This document shows, piece after piece, positions 23,913 to 35,365 of a stretch of DNA of 64,000 bases (position 1 is its first letter; the number at the start of each line of letters is the position of its first letter). Under the pieces are notes generated by a model. The model saw only the letters and a program-made list of their open reading frames with translations. It did not search any database and was not told the DNA's origin. The translations under genes and the position numbers were made by a program. The DNA is from Flaveria trinervia. Lineage: Eukaryota > Streptophyta > Magnoliopsida > Asterales > Asteraceae. The DNA lies in assembly GCA_025506515.1 (NCBI GenBank), contig CM046443.1, positions 41,281,331 to 41,345,330 on the forward strand. The letters run 5' to 3'.

Positions 23913-25480
23913 TCCGACAAGTATCTTCTTCGTTTATTATTTATTTTCTTTTATTTTATTTTCCTATCTATTAAAATCCAAAAAACACAAAAATATTTTC
24001 GGTTTTAGAATTTTATGGGGAGAATAGTTTAGTTTAGTATTTACTTGGTTGCAGTATTTACTTACTTAAGAAAAGAGGGGGCAGGGCAGATTAGTTGAAA
24101 TAAGTGAAATGAAATCTGTGATTTTGATTCAAAGTTTATGGAAAATGATAGTACACAGGGAATAAATTGGTTGGGACTTCAAAAGGATCTAAATGCTTAA
24201 CATGCTAAATTCAAATTACAAGTCAAAGAAGTCTAAGCACAACAAAAAAATGATAGTAAAACTACTATGCTACTGAGGTAACATAGAGCAAGTAGACCTA
24301 GAGGTTGCGAGTTCATTATATGATGTGTTAGTAGATTCAACACAATAGATGAGTAGACTTCGTTGGTGAATTAAATTCAAACTAATTTATGCAACTTGTG
24401 GGTTCTCTTCTTATCCCTTGTTAACACAATCAACGCATTTCCAATAAGGAGTAACGAGCAAAATAAACGCCACAAATGTATGCTGATGACCATAAAATGA
24501 GCAAAGCACATGGAAAACCGCTAAGAGCAATCAAGCTAATAACTAATGTTGTTGGTGCGTTATGTGCAAAAGAACAACAAATGCTCTAACAAGAAGATAG
24601 GTTGTGTGCCTCTCTGTTGTGTGCCTCTTTGTTGTGCAGTGGCACTGACCTGAGGATAAGCATAACCTAAATATTCTAGAATTCATTGTTGTTTGCGCCT
24701 CTCTGCTGTGCGATGGCACCAACCTGAGGCTTGGCATCTCTTTGAAAGCTCTTAGAATTGTTTCTTCTTGTCAACTACCCGTAGACCGCTCAAAAATCTC
24801 TTGATGAATGTTGATTACCATATAAGTATGGGATCCACAAATGTTTGTTGAAATATTTAACCTAACTCATCACCAATGTGAGTCAAAAATCTATGTATGA
24901 ATTTAAGTGGACAAATATACTGACAATCATCGTGGCTACAACTCTTGACAGTCAAAATCATTGTGTGCATCTTATAGCTCTAGTATGATTTCTTGAAAGT
25001 GATATTGACTCTCAGACAAAACACGAATCTAGCATCAAAGTGCATATTAAAAGGGGTCCCAAATGATTATGATATACCTGTATGATTCCATAATAAATCT
25101 TTCCAGAAATGATCAAATTAACTTGAAGTTGTTCTGCTCAGAAAGTAAAATCATTAGATGTATTCTAAAAGGTTTCCATCCATCTCAAACCCAAAACCAC
25201 AAAAACATGTCTTATTTCTCTTAATTTCAAGTTGTTTTCTGTTTTCTAGTCTTTTGGTACATAGATGTCGGACTATAGAACTAGATGAAATCTGTAATCA
25301 CTCACTAAAAGGGGTCACGTCTGAGGTGACCAATCAGTTTTAAACTAAAAGGGTCACGTCTGAGGTGATCAAATGATGTTAACTTAAAGGGGTCATGTTT
25401 GAGATGATCATAGGTCATAATGTTATATATCAAAAGTTAAAATTTTAAGTGTTTGAAAGTGTATGAGGCCAAACTCATAA
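23913..25480 (+). other. Non-coding spacer of element E after RNase H
   Basis: I see no credible gene here. It holds an A/T-rich start, a G-rich GAGGGGGCAGGGCAG segment near 24077 (possibly an extra internal polypurine tract), GTGCCTCTCTGTTGTG repeats (24600-24700) and a three-copy tandem repeat at 25306-25412. Confidence 0.5.
25306..25412. repeat. About 40-bp tandem repeat, three copies
   Basis: AAAAGGGGTCACGTCTGAGG recurs with small changes at about 25306, 25347 and 25385 (the last copy has CATGTTTGAGA). Confidence 0.75.
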
Positions 25481-25481
25481 G

Positions 25482-25704
25482 TACGAGCCAATCGCACGAT
25501 TGTATCATAAGGATGAGCCAATCGCATGTTTGAACCATACGTTTGAGCCAGTCACACGATTGGACCATGAGTATGAGACAGCCAAGCGATTGGATCACAA
25601 GACTGAACCAATCGTACGAATGGATAAAGGAATATAAGCTAGTCGCATGACTAAACCCCAGTCGCACAAATGAAGTATAAGTATGGGTCTAGTCGCACGA
25701 CTGA
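25482..25704. repeat. CAGTCGCACGACTG motif array upstream of the third ORF (element E)
   Basis: About eight copies of the LTR motif occur at intervals of about 30 bp (e.g. CCAATCGCACGATTG, CTAGTCGCACGACTG). The array ends about 12 bp before a TATA box, as in the LTR. Confidence 0.75.
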
Positions 25705-25716
25705 AATTTAAAACAG

Positions 25717-25724
25717 TATAAATA
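25717..25724 (+). promoter_or_regulatory. Internal TATA box upstream of the third ORF (element E)
   Basis: TATAAATA is identical to the LTR box at 15396-15403 and stands in the same place relative to the motif array. A C/T-rich leader follows, then a consensus-like donor CTACAG/GTACTT at 25861-25863 and an acceptor TTCTTGTGTTGCAG ending at 26369, four bases before the ATG at 26374. Promoter and intron are inferred from sequence only. Confidence 0.5.
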
Positions 25725-25862
25725 AGGGGGTTAGTCAGTCGTATTCATTACCACCCTTCAAAACTCTCATAAACCGCTCATACCACGACACTCTGCTAAA
25801 ATTTTGATTAACTGATATTACTGCTTGATTGTGGTCCTAACGTGTTTTCTACTCATCTACAG

Positions 25863-26369
25863 GTACTTTGCGACTGAAATCGATCCAAATGAATGTCTTA
25901 ATTGCACCTTTATGGACCGATAATGCTAAAACCTAGAACCAAGACTAACTCTTAAGAATAGACCACTTAAATGGACACTAATGTTGATTTAAATGAAACT
26001 AAGTGCTATTTCGAGTCTCTGCGGTCCAAATGACTATAAACACGAAGTATAATGTCATGTTTTATAAAGATTCAAATCCATGGTGTTCAACAGTGAAGGA
26101 TGCAAATGGACATGCTGATGAACATCAGTCGCACAATTGAGCTGGGCGTATGACTCAATCGCACGAATGAATCATGCGTATGGGTTCAGTCGCACGACTG
26201 ACTCAAACGTATGGCTTAGTGTATGATTAAGCTCAGAGGCAGGCTCAATCGTATGACTGAACTCAGTCATATGGTTCAGCCGCATGATTGAATCAGTAGA
26301 TCAAAATCATTCAAACTTCAACTATTAAGTCTAGCAACCAATCTAATGTATATATTTCTTGTGTTGCAG
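25863..26369 (+). other. Possible leader intron of the third-ORF transcript (element E)
   Basis: 507 bp, GT at 25863 to AG at 26369 with a pyrimidine-rich acceptor. It contains another array of the LTR motif (26118-26298). This is a hypothesis; no transcript evidence is available. Confidence 0.35.
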
Positions 26370-26373
26370 CAAT

Positions 26374-28481
26374 ATGGCTGAAAGATGGACGATGAGCACC
26401 AAGCACAACATATGTGCACATCTCGATGATACTTCCCGGAATGCCTCTGAGTTCACTGGGATTATTGCTTTCATACATAGATCGAGGATCTACAAGTCCA
26501 TCTCTGTCACATGCACACCTTACAAATCCATACAGTAGGCTTTCTGGGAAAGCGTCATGGTTGACAGGTCCATTGAGCCCAATGTATTCGGAGCTCCATC
26601 TCAGACAAAAAATTGAGATTACTGACGATGATCTGAGGTGAGTCTTAGATCTGGGTGAGGACGGACCCTACCCAACCAAGCTGCATCCCCTAACAGTTCG
26701 GGGATGTTTTCTGAGGATCAAGTACATCGGTGACATCAATGCCGGTGTGCTGAACAAGAGCAACATGTGCCCCCAGTTCAAGTACTTGGAACTTATGATC
26801 CTCAAATGTATAGCCTCCAGGTGTGGAGGATGTGATGAGATTTCTTACCAAACCCAGAATGCATATGTTGCACTGGTGCTGAACCACCCATTCATTTTCT
26901 CTCACATGCTCTTCTCCTACTTGATAGAGAACAAAGAAGATGATGAAGAGAGTGATATTGATATTGTTCAAGAAGACGAGGAGGAAGAAGATGATGTTTT
27001 AGACAGAGACGGGAATAATGCTATGCAAATGGGTGGTGGTATGGATGACGAAGACTCACAAAAAGCTAATGAGGGAATGATACTGAATGTACAAGACATT
27101 GATGCTTTTCGGCTTCAAAGAAAGATCTCCCAAGCTTATGAATAATAGATTGATCCACAACAGAGCCAAAAGCTTGCTGAAGAAATACTAAAGATCCTAG
27201 AAGAAGGTGATGACCGTGAAGTTGAAACTAAGCTCCTGGTGCATCTACAGTTTGATAAATTTAGCCTGATTGGTTTTAATATTGGAGCAAGTGCATGCCA
27301 TGAGAACAACAGCAAAAGAAAGACAGATGAACTTGGAGAAAGCATAAGAGAACTTGCAAGGGATTGTAAGAAGGTCTGCGAGCTATACTCCTGAAGAAGG
27401 AGAAATCATTCATGACCTAATTGACGAGCAGCTCGTTGAGATGTTCAGACTAAATCCAGATGAACTAATCAAAGATGCTCCCGAAGTCAATGTTTTAAGT
27501 GATGAGGAGCTACAGGATGTCGATGAAATAGAGATCGAAGATGTGACAGCTAACTACTATCCTGAGTACACTGACCTTGAGGGCAATGTTATCCCCAACT
27601 TGGGTGAAACTTTTGGCAGTGTTACTTTTGATAAGCTGAACGAGATGGAGAAAGAAAAGGAGAAAGATGAAAGTCAAGCCCAAGCTTCTGATATGAATGT
27701 TGATCTTAAGAAAGCTAAATGGGCCGCTTGTTTTGCTTAAATGAAAGCCCAGCGCGCACCTCCAAAGCCGAATGCCTACTCCAAACTGTACAGAGTCAAG
27801 AAAAATCAGAAAGTGTTTGGAAAAATCATTGCGTGGGCTTATTTTGAAGACTTAAATGTTTATGCTGTAAAGAAAGAGAACGGGATTGAGTACTTCAAAT
27901 ATCCACATGATCTGAAGACTCTTCCTGGTTTTGAGCTTAATAAATTGGCTAATTTAGATCTTTTGTATGCCAACCCGAGGAAGATGTCGGGATGGTTTGA
28001 GACAGCTCTGAAGAAAGAGTACCACACCAGATGGGTCAACCTTAAGCCTCAACAACCTAAACATTTTATTCATAAGACTGAAGTTGATCCTATCTCTGGA
28101 AGACCTAAGGTAGTGTTGAAATGGAGTCCCCCACACACAATGTCTAATATTCCTTTACGGGAGATGCCTCAGGACTTCACTCCACAATTTAAATGGTGGT
28201 ATTATGATTGGAAGATGGGAGAAGCAATCATAGTGTTGAACAAAGATGGGAATATTGAGACTATCAGGGTATTTGACCCAATGTGACTTACCAACTTGTC
28301 TACAGAAGATGTCTACACTCTATACAAGTGGCCACTATTCTATGACACGCGTGACATTGTACAAGCACTTCAATTCCAACACGTTATACGGCTCTGCTTC
28401 GCGTTTAAGATACACGTGGGAGTCACCAGAGAAGAGAAGTACAAGAAGTTTCAAGGGCATATGAAGAATGTTAGACAATAG
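26374..28481 (+). pseudogene. Third ORF (aORF) of family 2 element E
   Basis: The ATG at 26374 (MAERWTMSTKHN) follows an acceptor-like CAG; the reading ends at TAG 28479-28481, 14 bp before the polypurine tract. Regions: an N-terminal part with FTGIIAFIHRSRIY, AFWES, IEITDDDLR and YLELMILKCIASRCGG...DEIS (26430-26850), which parallels the family 1 N-terminal region; an acidic linker (EEDEEEEDD-like, 26930-27000); helical charged segments (27370-27700); and a C-terminal part with YFKYPHDLKTLPGFEL, WWYYDWKMGEAIIVL and LSTEDVYTLY (about 28290-28325). The last motif resembles LSTKDLYKLF in family 1 (near 61920). It has about three internal stops and one or more frameshifts. No known domain is recognised with confidence. 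Confidence 0.7.
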
Positions 28482-28495
28482 GGTAAACTACATCC

Positions 28496-28504
28496 AAGGG
28501 GGAG
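28496..28504 (+). other. Polypurine tract of element E
   Basis: AAGGGGGAG lies two bases before the 3' LTR start at 28507; it is nearly identical to the family 1 tract. Confidence 0.85.
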
Positions 28505-28506
28505 TT

Positions 28507-29252
28507 TGTAGATACATGATGTTCCTAGTTTATTTGCTTAAATGTAAAAGTCTTTCATGTCTTACATATGTGTAATGTGATGATGAAATGAAATATGATA
28601 TATGCCTTGATGTTTACTTATCTTTGATTATGTCATATTATTGTTGTGTTAAGTATAAGTCATATGTATGAACTTCTATATAGGTTTGAGAGTGTTGTAC
28701 ACAATACTAAGTCAATCATGATTGGGAATTGTGTTCAACTTAGCCAGGTGATTATTCATGCTAATGGATCATAATTATGGACCATAGGCATGAATGAATC
28801 ATACTAATGAACCAGTCGCACAACTGAACCAGGAGACTGGATCAGTCGTATGATTGAGGCATAAGATTGACTCAGTCGCACGACTAAATCTTCAGTCGTG
28901 CGTATGACTCAATCACATGACTCAGTCGCACAACTGAATCATGCTAATGGTTCAGTCATATGAATGGCAACTACAAACCTATAAATACCACTTAATTCGT
29001 GGAAAAACATAACACTTGGAGAGATACTTTGAATATACATAAGCCCTAGACATCCAGAGCGTCCTAGATAGTCAATCCAACTTCATAGTTCGATCTTGAT
29101 CAATTCCTACTCATTCTTAACGTTTAGTTCATTGTTATATCGATCGGGTTATCATTCTGACTAATTGGATCGCCAATCAAATAGGATTATGCACTATTTG
29201 ATCTAGTTTCACACAGAATTCGTTAGTACTCCATACGCACACGGTCCTAACA
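28507..29252 (+). repeat. 3' LTR of element E
   Basis: 746 bp, TGTAGATACATG to GGTCCTAACA, followed by the TSD TAAAC. It carries the CAGTCGCACGACTG-type array (28810-28965) and TATAAATA at 28980-28987. Confidence 0.9.
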
Positions 29253-30600
29253 TAAACTCTATAAGCTTTAGAGCTAGAAGAGTATCCAACAAAGATAGCA
29301 TCATTTGACTTTTTAGCAAATTTTACCAAATTGTCCTTTGTGTTAAGCATGGTACACCTGCTGCCAAAGGACCTTAGAAAGCCAATGAACGGTGGCCTCT
29401 TGTTCCATAACTCATAAAGGGTTTTTTCATGTGGCTTAACTACAAGAACTCTGTTCTGCACATAGCATGCAGTGCTGACTGCCTCTGACTAGAATGTTAG
29501 AGGTAGTTTGGAATTAGCTAACATAGTTCAAGCAGCCTCAATAAGTGTCATGTTCCTCCTCTCAGCAACACCATTTTGTTAAGGATTTCTCGAAGCATTG
29601 TATTGTCTGGCAATACCTTTTGAGTTGCAGAATGAGTCAAGAACGAAGTTCTTAAACTCAGTCCCTTTATCACTTCTAATTATCTTAACCTTGTGATCAA
29701 TTTGATTTTCTATTTTAAGAATAAAAGATTTTAATGTTTCAGCAGTTTCATCTTTAGATCTTAAAAAGAATACTCATGTAAATCTTGTAAAGTCATCAAC
29801 AATCACAAGACAGTATGATTTCTTTCTAATGCTCATTATACTTGTGGGACCAAATAGTCCATGTGCAATAAGTGTAATGGAGTGGTGATGGAGTTAACAC
29901 TTTTGGATTTGTGAGTTGCTTGTGTTGCTTCCCTTTCAGACATGCAACACAGTTATCTTTGTAGAAAAATTCCTTTTTAGGAAAACCATGTACCAAGTTA
30001 TTTTTAGTCAATTTATTCATTGTCTTAAAATTCACATGACACATACATCTATGCCAAAGTGTTGACTCGTCACTATCAGTTTTGGAAAGAAATCATGCTA
30101 CTTCACCCATTGGGGAAGCATTGTTCATATCTAGCTTGTACATATCCCCTTTCTTGGGAGATCTAAGAAGCACCAATTCCGGAGGAATTGTCATCCCAGG
30201 TTTGTGGATAATGCACTCATGTTCTGTGAAAAGCATTTGATGCTTTTGATCACAAAACTAAGAAACACTTAACAGATTATGTTCAAGCTATTTGACAAAA
30301 TTGACTTTGTCAACCTTTAACTTTCCATTGGATATACTTCCTCTGCCAGAAATAGATCCTCCGGCCTCACCTCCAAACTGGACAGGACCTCCATCATAAT
30401 GTTGAAATTGTTGAAGGAGAGATCTGTTCTCTGTCATGTGCCTGGAGCATTCACTATCCACAATCTAGACATTGTTATTCTTGTCATATGGATGTCCCTG
30501 CACATAAGATGAGATAATTAGTTTTGATTGGAGACTCAAGCCTTGTTGGTCTTGGGTTCTTCTAATGATAGTGACATAATTGAACCAAAGGTTAAGCATG
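29253..30600 (-). pseudogene. Copia protease and integrase part of element B
   Basis: On the minus strand: protease segment NVWIVDSECSRHMTE (about 30435-30475), where the glycine of the DSG active site is Glu, so it would be inactive; gag-pre-integrase with TLWHRCMCHVNF and CVACLKGKQHKQ (29940-30070); integrase core with VIVDDFTRFTW, RSDKGTEF and QNGVAERRN (about 29560-29840); ending in SSSSKAYRVY at 29257, where element E was inserted. Several stops occur (for example before TMLANSKLP near 29510). Coding continues in frame at 14916. Confidence 0.82.
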
Positions 30601-33144
30601 GGGGTTCAATGGATGTCTTTGAAGAAGAGGTTTGGGCTACAGCGTCCTTCTTGATCTTCTAATCCATCTTTTGGTTGATCATTAAGGATGAGCCTTTTGA
30701 GGCTTGCACAGCATGGCATTCTTTCGAAGCTTCTTTCTTTTCGGAAGAATCCTTCACCACCTTTTCTTCGAAAGCAGTCTTCTTCTGAGGTGGTTTCAAT
30801 GGAGTTCTTTACATTTTTAACAGCTTTAGCTTCCGAAGCCATTTTCCCTTCGGGAGAAGGATTTTCTTCCGAAAGCAACCTTGCTTCAGAAACCAGCTTT
30901 CCCATTTTCATCACTTGGACCATTTGGTAGGGTCCAAATGAGAAACCTTCCCTGACTCCTTCTTTCTTAATATTATTTGCATAATGTGTGCTAGCAGGAT
31001 TATAGTAACAATCTTTAGCCATGTGGTTCTGCAGACCACACATTATGCATGCAATAGTCTTTTGGGAGCTTAAAGATTGCTATTTCTTGTTCTTTATCTC
31101 TTTGTCAGCAACCTTTCCCTTCAACTTATGATCCTTTGGTAGGACAGGAGAGTTGGTACTACACTCCTTTCATGGGTCAGAGTTACCTACCACTTGGAAT
31201 CCAACTGAGATGAACACTCCCTTTTGTTTTGGGTCAATCATCAGCTTGGACTCAGCCACTTTCTTGGTAGTTCTTCTTGCAGCTTTAGCTCTGCTTCTTC
31301 TGGCTTTGGTGGTTAGGATTTGATCCTCACTGGGAGAGGTAGGTTAATTTACCTGTTCCTTCTCTGTGCTAGCCTCTATTATTGCATCATTCTTCAACTC
31401 GTATGAAGATGGGTCAGCAGATGGGACCTCTTGCTCTTCGGTACCACATCTAGGTTGTCTTATGGACTCATAATAATATGGTGGAGCAATTTCATTGGTC
31501 CCCAACCCTCCTTTGTTTTGATAACAAATTTTGGAGTGGGAGGATGATGCAATAATATCTTGGAAGTTCTGCTAAAAAATAACATACTTCCTGGCTTGAG
31601 CCTTAGCAGCGACAAGCTGGGCTTGAGCCTCGGACAATTTGGATATTAAATCCTTTATTTCAGTCTTGTAATTTGTGTGTTCATGTTTTAATAGGGACAC
31701 AGTTTTCTCTAACTCTTCAAATTTCTTTTGGTAGTCAGATTCAGCCTTTTTAAAATCAGATTTCAAAACATTTAAAGACTCAATATCAGATTTAATTTCC
31801 ATATTGTAGTCCTGATATAGTTTAACCATAGCAATACATGAAGGAGTACAAAGATGTTCATATACCTTATTGTCATCTGTCCCTGCCATGAGTGCTTAAG
31901 CAGGAGTCACATCATGTACCATAAAGCTCCAGTCAACTTCTTGAGCCATTGATGATGTCTCAGTCGACTTTCCAAAGGGCTTTGATGTAGAGGGATGTGT
32001 GGAGGCCTGTGGGGTTCCCGGATTTTACTTGGGAGCCTTGTATTCCCTTGAAAAATGACCAAGTTGGTTACAGTTGTAACATTTGGCCTTGGTTTTGTCA
32101 AAACCAAATTTGTTGTTGGTTCGGTTCTGGGGAAACTCTCTTCCAGTTCTCTTGAAGAACTTCTTTGCTCTATAGGTTAAAAGAGACATTTGTTGGACAA
32201 TGTCCACGTACTCCATATCATCTGGACTGAAGCACTCTAGATTATCAAAGCAGTACTAAAAATCACTAAAATGTCCACTTCTTGAGACAAAGGCATAGTT
32301 GTCCTGAAAGGAACTATGCTGAGTCTGTTGAGACCTTGGAGTCTCAGGAAATATGATGTATGGTCCAGATGAGTAGGATGGTTGTTGGGTGTAAGTCAGG
32401 TACTGCTGAGGTTGAGTGGGTCCTAAGCCTTTAGCAACCATCAGAGCATTGCTAGCAGGAAGACTCAGGAGTCTGTTTGTCTGATGGACCTTCTTGCTCT
32501 CCATTTCTAAATGGTATCCATCAAGGATGCCATAAAGTTTAGTCATGGTGAGAGTGTTTAAATTCTCTGTTCTCTTGATAGAGACACAGTAGAACGTCCA
32601 CTCACTAGAAAGAGCACTCATGAACTTTCTTGTGAGGTCTCTAAGTTTAGGAGTAATCTTTACAAACTGAAGGGAGGAAATGAGATCCATGTACCTGAAA
32701 TATTGCTGACTGAGAGTCTCTCCAGCAATATAGGTGAAGTTCTCAAACTGCTACTTCAGTAAGTCCTTCTGGAGTCATTTGAGCTAGAGTACATTTGAGC
32801 AAGTGCATCAAATAGTTCTTTAGCTAACTTGCAATGTTCAAACCCCACCATGATGGAGTTGGGTATTGCAGTCATAAGAATAGTCATTGCATTGTTGTCA
32901 ACGTCCATCTTATTCCAGTCCTCATCAGAATAGTCTTCAACAACCTTCTCTATCATAGCACCATTTCCACCGGGTGCTGCCACCTTGGGTTTATACGGGC
33001 CATTGACAATAGAATACCACATTTGCTATCTTGATACCTGATAAAGCCTTCCATGTGTCTGCTCCATGACCTAAAGTTTTCAGGAGTGATGATGGGAGCA
33101 TTAGTCATAGTTCCCATCTCTACTTCAGACATGTTAAGGGCCAT
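30601..33144 (-). pseudogene. gag of family 1 element B (broken)
   Basis: The ATG at 33144 (MALNMSEVEMGTMT) follows the primer site by about 75 bp. Recognisable parts: APIITPENFRSW and GFIRYQD (33050-33110), NAMTILMTAIPNSIMVGFEH (about 32830-32900), LTRKFMSALSSEWTFYCVS (32570-32650), a zinc knuckle CYNCNQLGHFSREY near 32040-32090 whose last Cys is Tyr, a coiled coil (SDFKKAESDYQKKFEELEK, 31690-31770) and a second knuckle CIMCGLQNHMAKDC near 31010-31050. The knuckle-coil-knuckle arrangement makes this gag unusually long. Frameshifts separate the parts. The family 1 CTTCCGAAG motif also occurs inside the Ser/Glu-rich coding part (30720-30860). Confidence 0.78.
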
Positions 33145-33218
33145 TTTGAGTGAGCTATAAGGAGGAGTGAAAACAGGTTGATTTGGATGGTAAGATCTCA
33201 CAATCAAGAGCCTAAATA

Positions 33219-33231
33219 GCTCTAGTACCAA
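33219..33231 (-). other. Primer binding site of element B
   Basis: The minus strand reads TTGGTACTAGAGC, a two-base variant of the element D site, directly after the LTR end at 33233. Confidence 0.75.
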
Positions 33232-34484
33232 TTGCAGGATCAGTTTATGTAACTAAACACTTGGTTTTTCTCTCAAACTCACTTAAACTACACTTGGATG
33301 AAGCAGAGTCTCTAAGAGTTAATAATAATATAATAGTAACAAGGAACACAGAAAGATAATTTTCAAGGTACTTGCATATATTGCTTATCAACTCAAAGTA
33401 TTACAAGACTCTTACAAGCATCATGTTATGAGTTACAATGAGAAACTATATATAATACTACCTACAGCCGGATATACTTTGATACCAGCTGGAATCCTCT
33501 AACTAAAGCAAATACTATAAAGCTATAGTTTAAGATAAAGAAAATACTATAAAGCTATAGTTTAAGTGTAAGGCCCTGTTTCCGGGACGCTTACAGCTGG
33601 TGATTCATCGCACGTAAAACATATACAAAATGTACATTATTTTGCAGCGGAATTTAAAACATTCATTAATAACTAATAACATGTCAATTACAACATCTGT
33701 TTTCATCCCAAAATACAAGACATGTCAAAATACGGATGCCAGCCTCAAAATGCTCCTAGTAGCTTATGCATCCATGCTTGCAACTCCTCAGCATCAACAT
33801 ATACCTGCCAACTATCATGCATACAAAAGTCAGTGATGCTAAGTGAGTCCTAGTTTTATAATAAAACATACTTTTCTGTGTTGAAACTGTTCTTTACTTT
33901 ATTTCAAAACATACTATACTTTACATCATTCGTGATCACGCATCATACGTACATACAGATAATATCATTATTATCTTCGTCATTACGTTCATTAACTTTG
34001 TTCGTTCCACGTATTACATTATCGTTCACTTCTCTTTCTAGATCCGGTCAGACTTTACCCTCTTCATGGCACTCAGCCACGATTACTGAGGTCGAATGAC
34101 AAGGATCCTGTTCTGTACATTATTACGATAAGTCATTTACGTTCATTCATACGTTCGTTCTTTCATACATGATCTTCCGTTCATTACTCTTTATCACTCG
34201 AATCTTGTCTCTTGCAATATCCCCGACTCATGCTCGAAAGCTGATGTTGTGCCAGGGCCTGCTCACAAACCCCCGACTCATGTCCGAAAACTGACACAGG
34301 ACCGGATACGCGACAAAGATCCCATATGAGTCAATCACAGGGATTAAACTCCATCCGAGTCTGTTGCAACACAAAGTTGCTCATCTCATTATCTCGTCTC
34401 ATGGACAAAGACCTCTGTCGAGTCTGTTGCAACAAAGAGTCGCTCACCTCATAACTGTGCTTGGCTTTATGCCACACCCCCGAA

Positions 34485-34600
34485 GTTATACATAACTCGG
34501 GTAACAACACCCCCACCAAAGTGGTTAACAACACCCCCACCGAAGTGGGTAACAACACCCCCACCAAAGTGGGTAACACCCCCATAGAAATGGGTAACAC
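34485..34600. repeat. Short tandem repeat in solo LTR G1
   Basis: About four copies of a 29-bp unit containing AACAACACCCCCACC.AAGT and GGTTAAC/GGGTAAC. Confidence 0.75.
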
Positions 34601-35024
34601 CTCTAAAGGTCAGTCACAAATACTGGAACCCTTGCATGCACACTTTAGAATTTGCTAAACCTCACGCGGTAGAGCTTAAGGCATTAAGATCCATGCACCT
34701 CTGTACATATTGCTTTCAAGCCTTTCTATACTTCTCTCTTAATTCATTAATTCATGCATACATTCGTTCATTACGTTCCTCTTTTCATTATCTTCCACTT
34801 TACGTTACATAATACTTTCATTACATTCATTAACGTTCGACGCAAAGCCAATGGAAGACATACATACATAATAAGGAACATACGCATAATCATAAACATA
34901 CACCATCACCAATACAGGCACATCATACATGCATAACACACATCAAACATAAGCCATATCATCATAACCAGACTTATCTCCCCATTTTACCCCTTAAAAT
35001 CCACTTAGAAAACCTCAAGTCCAA

Positions 35025-35365
35025 AGTGGGCGCATGGGTCCTTCCAGGCACATGAGCATAAAATTCTAAAGTATAAAACAGTCTGGGCGCATGGGCACTG
35101 TTTGGGCGTTTCGGCCCTGTTCAGGCGCATCACCAACACTTAGCCGTTTCAAGCACTTGGGCGCATGGGCACTGTTTAGGCGCATGACCAATACTTAGCC
35201 GTTTCTTTCACTGGGACGCATGGGCACTATTTAGGCGCATGGTCCATACTTAGCCATTTCTTTCACTAGGACGCATGGGCACTGTTTAGGCGCATGGTCC
35301 ATACTTAGCCTTTTCATCACTTGGGCGCATGGGCACTACTTAGACGCATGGGCCACTGTTCATGT
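35025..35365. repeat. About 58-bp tandem repeat in solo LTR G1
   Basis: Five to six copies of a unit with GGGCGCATGGGCACTGTTTA, GGCGCATG.CC.ATACTTAG and CCGTTTC; copies are imperfect. Confidence 0.75.

Larger units (their letters stand above)
14922..29252 (+). mobile_element. Element E: complete family 2 Copia retrotransposon
   Basis: It is flanked by TAAAC at 14917-14921 and 29253-29257. The 5' LTR is 14922-17217 (746 bp plus a nested 1545-bp insertion and its 5-bp duplication) and the 3' LTR is 28507-29252 (746 bp, exactly equal after subtraction). Between them are the primer site (17220), gag, protease, integrase, RT, RNase H, a motif-rich spacer with a TATA box, a third ORF and a polypurine tract. 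Without the nested LTRs it is about 12.8 kb. It sits in the integrase gene of element B in opposite orientation. All its genes contain stops or frameshifts. Confidence 0.9.

Noticed and set aside
25482..25704. Regularly spaced short repeats that resemble a CRISPR array
   Set aside because: Eukaryotic retroelement context; repeats are degenerate, short and shared with the LTR, and spacers are not unique-spacer-like.
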